A stretch of 64,000 nt of DNA, taken from assembly GCA_032719365.1 (NCBI GenBank), contig CM064873.1, positions 10,636,501 to 10,700,500 on the forward strand. The letters are read 5' to 3'. Below the pieces are notes generated by a model. That model did no database searches. It had not been told where the DNA came from and saw nothing but the letters and a program-made list of their open reading frames with translations. Shown here in pieces: positions 46,187 to 57,100 of this stretch (positions are counted from its first letter, which is position 1; each line of letters starts with the position of its first letter). The stretch is from Prinsepia uniflora (Eukaryota > Streptophyta > Magnoliopsida > Rosales > Rosaceae). A program made the translations under genes and the position numbers.

Positions 46187-46318
46187 CATAAGTGCTAATA
46201 GTTTGTCCTTGTTTGCTTCAGTAGCCTTCCTTAGCTCTTCAATGTTGATGTTACCTTTGGCAGCAGTTCCAATAGTGCCGATCTTCATTCCACATATTGT
46301 TGCACTAGCATGATTGGT
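46187..46318 (-). pseudogene. Fragment of glycine decarboxylase P-protein
   Basis: The minus strand encodes TNHASATICGMKIGTIGTAA and then KGNINIEELRKATEANKDKL followed by LALM. This matches the P-protein region GTNPASAAMCGMKI..GTDAKGNINIEELRKAAEANKD. The P-protein is the pyridoxal-phosphate subunit of the mitochondrial glycine cleavage system, central to photorespiration. ALM is followed by GTAAGA, a good splice donor, so the fragment is genomic rather than retroposed. LTR J cuts it at 46320; the sequence right of K (52092-52105) reads on the minus strand into an A-H-G that would precede T-N. No other exon is present. Confidence 0.8.
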
Positions 46319-46320
46319 AC

Positions 46321-48912
46321 TGTAACGACCAGTCCCAAAATTTCATGATTATCGAGGTTAATCAAGGACTAATCGAGGATTATCGAATGATTAGAGGTAA
46401 AAATGATGATTTTCCCCTAGTGTTGACTTTGAACCAGGAGGTCAATTGCATGTGAATCGAGGTCCATTACGTAGATCGGGGGATTATGATCATGTAGATA
46501 GGCAGTACGTCGAATTTGGACGTCATACAGGAAAGGTACGGGTCTATAACGATTTGATAATATTTTATGGTGACAAGTTTTTCAAGACAGTTGGCCTTTA
46601 GTTGTTATTAAAGGGGCCCAAAATGTCTAGTTCTGGACCAAAGGATGAGTGACAAGTGTCATTCATCCCATTGGCCCAGTTTCCTAACTTCATGCATCTA
46701 TATCTCCTTCTCCCATTTTCAAATACAGACTCGAAACCCCACCCTCACAATTTCTTTAGGGACCTTAGCACCTCGTGCTAGTTGAGAGAGAGAGAGAGAG
46801 AGAGATTGACTAAGTGTGAGGGAGAGGTTGACAGAGACAGCGGAGAGGCGAGGAGCCACAGTGGCTGGCCGAAAAACGCAAAAAAATAGGTAACCGTGTG
46901 TGTGGTTTTTTGGGTTTGAATTTTGGGCCTCCGAAATCGTGTTCTAAGACCAGCGTTATGTTCATCGAGCTCATACGAGCCTACAGGGACGAAAAGGAGA
47001 GGTTGGACTGGCCCTACTGCTGGTTCGAAGTTTGGCTGAGGGAGTTCGAGCTTGGATAGGGAAAACGAGGTACGTTCCTTCTGTTTTTAGTTCGGGGATC
47101 TCTTTTTGGGTGAGAGGGGATCATTTTGGTGAAAGAATGGAGAGTTTTGGTTGAGAAATAAGAGAGCTAGGACCTGGTCACGATTTGGGTCGACTAACCT
47201 GTTATAGAGCTACGGGTCGACTCGACTGGAGGTTGACGATGATGACATGGTAGTCCACGTCATCATGTTAGGCCACGTGGCCAACCAAGTGGTTACACGT
47301 GGCGAGGTGTCAGGCTGAGTCAGCATCGACATGGCAAGTCCACATCAGCACTGTCAGACCACATGGACCAGTGAGGTAGTGCCACATGGCATTGTGTTAA
47401 AGGTTGTTAGGTGACGTGGTAACTGATGTGTCATGATGATGTCAGCTTGGACATGTGGCACGTGTCATAGAGTGACACGTGGTACCAATCAGGGAGTGCC
47501 ATGTAGTCGTTGCCATGTTGTCAGATGTCAGATATCAGGTAGGGTTGACGTCATCAGTGACGTCAGCATATGACATTAGTTTTGAATAGTGTTGACCAAA
47601 CTTTGACTGGAGCATGAGGGTGTGTGGGCATGAATTTCAAGGTCAAACCAATCTTGTTCGAAAGGTTTCAATAATTTGAATCCAATGGTGGTGGCTTCAG
47701 GTCGATCTGAGGTCATTTGGATAGTGTTTTGGAGGTTTTAGCCTCGGGAAGTATGTTCGGCACCCATTTAATGTTTCGAGGTTTAGGAGGGCTATTTACA
47801 TACAGAATTATTTGGATTGTTAGTGACCCTCGAGTGTGACTTTGAAATTCCAAGTGGTTCCAGAAGCTTCAGATTGGCTTACGGCCTAGATTTTGAGCGC
47901 GCAGCGTGAACCGTGTGTGAGTGGATCTTATTTTATAAATGTGATGTATGCATAAATGTTTTAAATGTCTTATGATCATGGTTTGAAATGCTATGATTAG
48001 ATAGTGATTTGAATGATGATTTGTGGATTTAATTTTCGGTTTCTGAAAGATTTTACAGATTTGCGTGAAAATAGTATTTTGGACTTGAGACCCAGTTGGG
48101 TAATGAAATGATTTTGGGTGTTGTGAAATGAGTACTAGACATTATTTTACGATGGTTTTGAGATAAATGCTTCTGAATTGAATTTATGAGATTTGATGGA
48201 AACTACGTTTTGGGCTGAGACCCTAAACGATTGATTTTCCTTGAAATACAACTCTTTATGAAAATGTATTTCAACTGTTTCCACCTAAACCATCCTCCGT
48301 GATATTGATGTGACTCTGGTTGTGAATGTGTTTTCCCGGAGAGGGCCTCCGGTTGTGAATATGTTTCCTCGGAAAGGTCCCTATGATATGTTGCTCACCT
48401 CCGGAATGCATTGTGTCCTTTCCGGAGAGGTCACGATGCACTGCCTGTTAACGAGCAACTGTAGGAGGCTCGGCTCAGGAGTGCTTATGTATGACATCGA
48501 TTGTTGATTTGTTCACGACGATATGAACGTCGGCCGTAGATTTGTTCACGGCGACGTACTTGGACCTGAGCTGTCCTGGAGCTTATTTGTACGCATTGCA
48601 CGGATGACGTGACTGATGATGATACAAGATGAGATTGATGATGGATACGAGGATCGGTCATGTTTTCGATTATTGTTTAGTATTCAGATGTTTTCACGTA
48701 TTTTGGTTTTGAAAAGAAACATAACTTATTTAAGAAAACATTTGAGATTACATATTTTCTAATGCATGCATGCTTTTAATTTGAGGGTATAAATATATTT
48801 TCCTGAAATATTTTTGAACCGCTTATTTTTGTCCACTCGCAATTTTAGTGGTTTTGATACCCTTCAGGTTACTCATGGACGCGGATCGGAGTAGAGACCG
48901 AGATATCAAATG
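46321..48912 (+). mobile_element. Long-LTR family copy J, 3' truncated
   Basis: It begins with the family terminus TGTAACGACCAGTCCC directly inside the P-protein fragment and runs through GTGAGTGGAT (about 47923), GTCCACTCGC (about 48831) and a CCCTTCAGGTT acceptor-like site. It stops at about 48912, where the sequence jumps to an internal point of another LTR (K). It holds a (GA)n tract at 46787-46805 and a stretch rich in CACGTG and TGACGTCA at 47230-47570. Confidence 0.75.
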
Positions 48913-51900
48913 AGAGTTCATAGACAGGTGGCACGTTCGATTCCGACATTCGAGGTGAAAGTTATGGCGTTCGGAAGTTGAGGGGTATTTTGGTAATTTG
49001 GCTAATAGGGGGCCAAATGTTGACTTTTGACTCAGGAAGTCCAATGGACGAGGGCCAAGGACCGTTACGTAGGTCTCGTCGATGCGAATCCAATGACAGG
49101 CGGCATGCCGAAAATGGAGATTCGACGACGAAGTTATGGTCACGGGAACAGGCTCGATTAACCGAACGAACCGGGATTAAAATAATATTTTAATATGAAC
49201 AGTACCCGGTGACTGAACACACTTGGATGAGTGACAAGTGTCACTCATCCCTTAAATTCAGGCCTAAACACAGATCCATCTTTTGGGGAAAACATAATTA
49301 TGATGTTTTATTAATTAATTATGTTTAATTATTGATTAATCCTCCATTAATCTCTTCTGTCCTTAACCCGTGAACAAGCAGCAAAACACAGAGAAGAGAG
49401 AGTTGATCTCTGTTCATCCGTTCCCTTCCATTTCAGAACCAGAGAGTGAGAATTTGAGTGAATTGGGAGACAGAATTAATTGGGATTACACGGGGGATTG
49501 AGAGGGAGAAGGTGACTGAAAATCGAAAATTTGGATTTTGGGAGGGAAATTCGAATTGGAAGAATTGAGCCGTGAGGATCGAAATGGAGCTTGGAAGTAG
49601 CTTCCTGAGGTTGTGACGAGTTGTTTCAGCTCAAGAACGAAGGCAATTGAGGCCCAATTGGCTCTGAACTGGGTCTGGTAACAGTGTGCAAGTTCGAGCT
49701 TGAGTCGTGGAGTTTGAGCCTTGGATTGATGCAATTGAGTTGGGGAAAGTGTTTAACTGAGTCCATTGAAGCTTCTGGTTGCATCAATTGAAGGAAATCG
49801 TGTGACATTGAAGGACTTCGAATGATGAACAGGGTTCGAATGTTCTTCGGGTGATCATCCTTGATCTTAAGGTTTAAGGTAATGTTTCGTGTAATTGATG
49901 TTTCAGACCTCTGATTAGACTTATAACGAAGCTGTGTGAATGTTCAATTGAAGGAATTAATGTTGAATTGTTAGGAAACCAGTCGGGTCTGTTCGCGGGT
50001 AAAAGGACCCGTTTTACAGACAAACGGGTGAGGAAGACGGTTACTGTAGCTGGCGCGTGGGTTTCACGCGCAGCCACTCACGGCGGCGCGTGAGGGAGCG
50101 TACGGCCTAGTTTCAAGGTGAGGTCAACATGACTTTTGATCCTCTCATTGTAACGAACATTTTAACGCTGGTTTCGAGGAAATCGGATATCGTTTCTTTA
50201 ATGTTCCGCGTATCTGAAGTTTTGTTTTATGTGTTAAATACAGATTTAAATTCCGGAAAAATTGGGGAAAATTATATGAAGTATTTTGAGATGTTAGTAA
50301 CCCTCTATAATGATTTTGGACAGGAGTTGTGATTTCCAGAATTTACGGAAAAATGTGCAGCTCGGAAACGAACCATTTTGGACGGTGTGTGTGAGTGGAC
50401 TTTGTTTTCTAACCGTGATGCATGCATATATGATTTAAATGCCTTATTATATGATTTTATACGCTTTAGCATGATTGACGTTTTAATCTGGTGATTTCTC
50501 GATTTTATGGATTATTATATTATTATATTTAGCACGATTTTCGAGAAATTGTGAATTTGGTTAAAAATGATGTTTGGACTCGGGTTATGAGTCCGGTATT
50601 GAATTTGATTGAAAGTAATGTTTGGACTCGGATTATGAGTCATGGATTGAATAATGATGTTGTGACTCGGGAATGAGTCAAGGGTCAATTTCGTGGATTT
50701 ACGTGAAAATGGCAACGAAGGTTGCGACGCATGAATTTGCGTGAAAATGATATTTTGGGCGTGAGAACCCACGTGAATAGTGATTTTGACTCGGATTTGG
50801 AGTCACTTGTGAATTTGATAAAATTAATGATTTTTGTGATTTTATGATTATTTTAATCAGTCTTTCGGGCACGTTTTACAAGGAACGTGCAAATGATGTT
50901 TTGGGCTAGGCTCGGAGTTTAGATGATTTCTAAAATGATATTTTGACTTAGTTGGTAAGTCAATGATGATTTCTGGATTATTTTATTGTTTTAAAATGTG
51001 ATTTTAAAGATTTACGTGTAAATGCTATTTTAGGCTTGAGACCTAGTCGAGAATGATCTTGACTTTGTATGAAGTCAAGATTTGATTGAACTGTTTTGGG
51101 ATGTAATTCTCGAGATGGTTTTCATTGTGATTGTGAAATGCCCAGACGGTCGGAGCTTGGGGGGATTACCCAGATGACTAGAGCTTGAGGGATGTGATTG
51201 TAGGATCGGGAGTTGATCCTATGGTAGCCAGCTTCTCGGATGTGATTGAGCCTGGATGTACCACTCGGATGGGTCTGAGCCTGGGGATGTGTTCGCCCGG
51301 ATGTGACTGAGCCCGAGGGTTGAGCCCAGAGGTGTCTGTTCCCGAGAGAGTGACTGGATATTGGCCTACGCATAGTGCCGCACTTGTGAGTAGTGCAGTT
51401 GATGGTTTGATTGTGCACTTGTGAGTAGTGCAGATGTGATTGTGATAGTTTGTGCACTTGTGAGTAGTGCAGTTCATGGGTTGATTGTGCACTTGTGAGT
51501 AGTGCAGATGTGATTGTGATAGTTTGTGCACTTGTGAGTAGTGCGGATTGATTGATTAACTGTGCACTTGTGATTAGTGCTGATTGATGTTGTTTGTGAT
51601 GACGTACTGGTATTGAGTACGGGTTTTTGGTCTTTGTGGCCAGGTGATTATTTTTTCACATGTTTTGGCCTGAGAGTCGAGACTTGATGTTTTATAACAT
51701 GAACTGATTTGGTGAACATGAGTTTTACGGACCATGGGAAAACGTATTTTGATTTTATCGGTCCACTGTTCATACTTGAATGATTTCATACTATTAGTCA
51801 TGTTTTATGATATGCATGCAAGTTTGTGAAAACTGGAGGGTAAGAATGTATTTTGGCAAACGTTTTTATAAGAGGTCATTTTTGTCCACTCACACATTTT

Positions 51901-52091
51901 CTGTTTTATGACCCTCCAGGCCGTGGTACGACGTTCGGGACTGATCGTGAGGCAGTGGCAGCAGTAGAAATCAGCGCAAACATCCCTTGTCTGGCAAGCA
52001 CTGAAGGGTAGTTTCGGACCTTTGGTTGACTTGTCAGACGGGGAAGGACCGGGCACGGTTTTTGACGTCCAGTTGGGACGGGGTCCTGTCA
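48913..52091 (+). mobile_element. Long-LTR family copy K, 5' truncated
   Basis: It starts about 200 bp inside a family LTR (AGTTCATAGACAGGTGGCAC) and reaches the normal 3' end at 52091 (GGGACGGGGTCCTGTCA). It has the GC-rich hairpin at about 50055-50100, arms GTGAGTGGAC (about 50391) and GTCCACTCAC (about 51885), and six repeats of GCACTTGTGAGTAGTGC (or close variants) at 51385-51580. No target duplication matches either its own start or that of J. Confidence 0.78.
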
Positions 52092-53365
52092 TCATGTGCC
52101 GGTTAGCTCCTAAATCACGCACCTCCAGAACTAAACAAAGACAAAGGTTAGCAACAGGTTTATGTAGTAATTTTTTTTCTAACTTATAGATGCACATTGC
52201 CACATAATATGTAACCTGAAAATTGGGCAACTATAAAGTATAAACACACTCTCAATAGCATTGGGTCATCACAATCGTATGAATTTAATTTCAATGAACT
52301 GGGAAAACGGAAGCCATATATTCTAATTTCCACACCATATGCTTCTATTCTCTAATAGTTGATAAAAAATTGAAACATAAGTAAACATCAGACGTGTGCT
52401 AACAATATATCTCATTTCCCACTTAAAATTTCAAAAATAAAGGCTCGAGTGACATGTGAACTAAATCCACATAAATTGAAAAGTTTTTCTACCTTTCTTA
52501 TGAACCCATCACAAGAAATTCTTAAGAAAGAACACCTTAAATTCAAAAGAAACCAAGATACAGAAAGCTAAAAAAGGCCATTGAATAAGCAAATCCGACC
52601 ATCAATAACCTAGAAGCTGAAAAATAAAAGATTAAATAGCAAAAAAGTACCCGATTCACATTGTCCAGCAAACACCAAATGTTGAATAAACTGCTAATTA
52701 TAAGTGATCAATAAATTAGCCACATATTTGAAAGTTCGTATCAATTGAAAACAAATTTAATCAAAAAATTTAAATGAATATATAAATGAGTGGTAAAGAA
52801 ATTTTGCCTTCATAGGGAGGACATTTAGGATCTAAGAAGAGATGATGGCTCAGACCTAGCTCGAATTTGGAGTGGGAACCTATCAGAGCAGAAAGATGGA
52901 AATTTGACAGACTTGAGGCTGGCTTGAGTCTGCTTTCGCTCCCTATTCAGCAACTACTTCATGGTGATTGATTGAACAAAGGCAATATTAGGGTTCAACT
53001 GTTGCAAGAAAAACACAGATGAGAGTCTAACTTGGGCTCTGTCTGACCGAGACTCAATTCCCAGTAACCTCTCTCTCGATGTTTGAGAGCAAACTTTTTT
53101 TTGGAGAAGGATTTGAGAGCGAACTTAGGTTTCCTTTCCCTAAGTAAGGCTGAAAGTGAAGTTACGCCAAATATTTTAAATAACGAAAGATGCGGGCTAC
53201 CAAATTTTGGTTTCCCCCTCATTTCTTTCCAATTTCCCTGACTGCTTTTTTTCTTTTATTTTCATAGCGTTTAGTTTTTATTTTATTTTTTAATTTTCAC
53301 ATTTTATAGGACTTGTGTAGAAATGCTATAGTCAAATGCTATAAATGAGCATATTTATTGTAGTG
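52092..53365 (-). mobile_element. CACTA-type transposon end with unassigned interior
   Basis: Read on the minus strand, position 53365 starts CACTACAATAAATATGC, with subterminal repeats of ATGCTATA/TATAGCAT, as at the end of an En/Spm (CACTA) DNA transposon. Leftward the sequence is AT-rich with a 75-residue frame (53222-52995) that I do not recognise. The other terminus was not found, nor a transposase, so its extent is unknown; the host-gene fragments at 45812-46318 may be its cargo. Confidence 0.5.
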
Positions 53366-54158
53366 CTCTGATGAAGCGAAACCTTATGCTCATGTGTTTT
53401 GTCTTTTGATGGAACACAAGATTTTTAGACATAACTATAGCAGAAGTACTATCACAAAATAGAGTAATAGAACTTGCTTATTCTTCCCCAAAGTCTTATA
53501 GTACAAACCTAATCCACTTAGCTTGAGTTGTGACTTTAGATGCACTCACATACTTAGTCTCTGAAGTTGATAATGCAACACTGTGTTTCTTAAATGATGC
53601 CTATGAAAATACACCTCCACCAAATGGGAAAGCATAAGCTGATGTACTTCTCATGTCATCAATTCCACTCCAATTTGAGTCACAATACCCAATTAGAGTT
53701 GCTCGTTTCCCTTTAGTGTACTTAATTTCATAAGCCAATGTGCCTTGTATGTATATGAATACTCTCTTGGTCATCCCAAGATGTTTTTTTGATGGAAAAT
53801 GCATAAACCTAGACAGTAGGCTAGCTACAAACATAATATCAGGTCTGTAGTAGTTAAGTAAAGAAGGCTACCTAAAATCTGCCAGTAGAGTCCCTCATAT
53901 GCTTCCTCAGAACCTTATGTCCTGCACAATTTGTCATTTATAGGCAGTGATATACTGACAGGTTTGTATCCCTTTAAGCCAAACTATTCTAGGAATGTAG
54001 GGGCATATTTCTTCTAATGAATGAAGATGCCACTTGCAGGTTATATTACCCTATTCCTAAGAGGTGATGTAATAGTCCAAAATCTAACATCTCATACTTA
54101 GACATCATATCTTCCCTGAATTCTATGATCATGATCTCACTGTCTCCAGTACATACTA
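53366..54158 (-). pseudogene. Copia RT/RNase H remnant
   Basis: Minus-strand fragments encode GSLLYLTTTRPDIMFVASLL, RVFIYIQGTLAYEI, GYCDSNWSGIDDMRSTSAYA and further left CDSTSAIVMSKN..FHQKTKHMSI, the RT/RNase H connection and RNase H of a copia element related to the one at 3-930. Several stops and frameshifts break it (the longest open stretch is 77 residues at 53834-53601). The CACTA-type end abuts it on the left and LTR L on the right, so it was the target of both. Confidence 0.82.
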
Positions 54159-57100
54159 TGTAATGACCGGTCCCGAATGTCTTGATTAAATAATAATTAA
54201 CTACGGTTTAGAATGACTAATCGAGGATTAGTTGAGAGAAATCGGAAAAACAGTGAGAAATGACCGTTTTTCCACTAATCTTGGGTAAAACTTTGACTTT
54301 TCATTCAGGGAGTCAAACGTACGAGAACCGATGATCGTGACGTAGATCGGGACGTCACGAATCCGTAGACAGATGACAAGTCGAAATCGTACGTCGAACG
54401 AAGAAGTTATGGTCACGGTAGCGAAATCGAAGATTTAAGTCTCGAGATTCGTATTAAATATTATTTTAATCCGATTAGGCAGATATTTGTGTGGGGCCCT
54501 TGGATGAGTGACAAGTGTCACTCAACCCATTGGTGGCTTGCCCTTAAATTTTGGATCTTGTTCCCATTGGCCCATTTGTAATTAAATCAAACACACACAT
54601 CTCTCATCCTAGCCCTTCATTTCTCTCAATCCTCTCATCCTCACCATTCCTTTTTCCTCAGTTGATCATCATCATCGAGCATCCACACCATACTACCAAA
54701 CCGTGAGAATCCTTCCACCCAAGTCCTTCAATTTTCATTTTTGGCTATGGTGTGTGAATGGAAAAGTGTGAGTGAATGGTGAAGAACGTAATGGTGCCAC
54801 CGTGGTGGGCCGTTGTGTGCGGTTGTAAGGACCCGTCCCGGAAGGTAGGATTAGTGAGGTGATTAGTGGTGGTTTAACCGGGTTATCAGTAGTTAGTGGG
54901 TTACTTTTGGACCTTGGGCGCAGAATGACGATTTTGCCCCTAGGTTGGGCAAATTGTTGACTTTTAGTTCGGGCAGTCAATTGGGTATTAACCAGTGACC
55001 GTGACGTAGTTCGGGACGTCACGAGTCCGTAGACAGGTGGCACGCCTGATTCCGACATCCGAGGAGTAAGTTATGATGTTCGGAAGGTTGATGGCATTAC
55101 CGTAATTTAAGTAAATGAAGGGGCAAAAGTTGACTTTTAGCACGACAGGGTTTTTACACGTAGACCTAGGACCGTTAGGTAGATCTAGTCGTCCTGAGTT
55201 CAACGACAGGCGGCATGCCTTCATCGGACATTGGACGGACGAGATACGGGTCTAGAACGGCGAAGGGCAAAATGGTAATTTGTACAAGTAGGGGCATTTT
55301 GGTCTTTTTGCACATTGGGATTTGTGCAAATGAGATGAGGACAAGTGTACTGGTGCAATTGGATATTTTGGAATTGGGCCATGGGATGGAGGACACGTGG
55401 GGTGTGTGTAGTGGGTTCTAGGGTGCACGGGCAAAATTAAAACTGTGCAGAGTGTGTGAGTCGTGCTTTCGAAGAGGGAAAACAGAGATTGAAAGGCAGG
55501 GAGGAATCGATCGGTTTCTGGGAAAGAGTGTGAGTGTTGGTGACTCAGTTAGAGTGAGTAGAGAGGGGTTGTGAAGCTGGTGAGTGTATGGGGAGGTTTG
55601 AAGGGTCGAGTGAGTGTGTGCGGTGAGTGGGAAAACCAGAGAACAGAGAGGGTGTTTGGTGGTGGTGCTTCCGTGTTTGATCAATCGAGACTGGTGATGG
55701 TGTCCAGAGGACGGAGGAGGACTAGAGGAGTCGCGTAGGCACGGCGGAGCTCACGACGGCGGCCTGAGCGCAGGTAATTTCCTCAACCTCTGTTGCTTGC
55801 TCTGTTTTGCCGTCTGGCTTCAAACGTTGAGTCGTGAAGTTAGGGGCTGATTCGAGGTGTCTGGTAGGTTCTAATCGACTCCTTAGGTCCTTAGGAACCT
55901 TTTGGTGTCGAAGCCGTGATGGGGGGTGGCACGGGTGGTCGGATTGAAGAACAGGGATTGTTGTTGGTCACGGGTTCCAGTTGGGACGACGGTTTAGAGG
56001 TCGTGTCGTCGTGTTTGGTTGAGAGGAATGGATTGCTTAGGGTAGGACGAAGCTAGGGGAGGAAAAATGAAGGAAAATGGTGGACGGACGGCGGAGAACC
56101 GGCCACGCCGGTCCAGAACAGTGCACGGTCTCGAGGTTGAAGATGAACAACGACTGTGTGTAGGTGCCTGAGGCCCACGCGCAGCCACTTTGGGTGGCAC
56201 GTGAGGGCGCGTGGGGAGGATTCTGGCTAACCTTCCAACATAGTTTTGGTCTAATCGATGTAACGAGTCTTTTGGGATAGGTTTCGGGACGATCGGACGT
56301 TGTTTCGGGTAGTTCTACGAGGTTGAAGGTTTAGGGTCTCGGTTGGTTACGTTCGAAGTTCGGGAAAATTGGGAAAAATTTGGAGAACCTTAGAGGACGT
56401 GTTAGTGACGTATTTTGGTGACTTGTAACAGGATCGGGAATCCCCAAGGAGGACAAGACGTTAGGGACGCGAGTGACGTACCCGGTAACTGTGAGTGGAC
56501 TTCTTCCTTATAACTGAGCATGCATAACTGCTTTAAATTACTTGATTTATGGTTTTATATGTGATTTCATGATTATGTGACTATGATATAACTGTTTTAT
56601 ATACTTGCACGTTTTTTAAGAAATTACGTATTTGTCACGTTTTACGAGAAACGCTTGATTTACGATTTTGATGCCATGATTTTGGGATTCAATCTAGAAT
56701 TGGTTTTCAATGATTATACGTGGATTTTGAGACATGATTTGGTGATAAAGGTTTTCGGTTGTGAAATCGGATTTCGGAAAGCGGAATTTGGTTTTAAAGT
56801 TGAAAAATGGATTTCCGGATTTGAGTTCGGAATGACAGTTTTGGACGTCGGAAGGGCTTCAGACTAGTGATTTCGGATTCAGGTTTGGATATGGCTTTAG
56901 AAACGGTTTTCAAACTGTTTTGGATTGGATTTTCTGGATCTGGTTATTGGGTTTAAAGACCCGGATTATGTTTGCTAGGGGATGGGCCCGGATTGAGTTT
57001 AAAGACTCGGGAGTTTAAAGACTCGGATATACTGATATTTCCCCCGTAGGCCTGTTGAGTTTAAAGACTTGGATTATATTGAGGCTTGGATTGAGTTTAA

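Noticed and set aside
51122..51531. Frames encoding repeated MHKLSQSHLHYSQVHN
   Set aside because: Translation of the GCACTTGTGAGTAGTGC repeat array in LTR K; not a protein gene.
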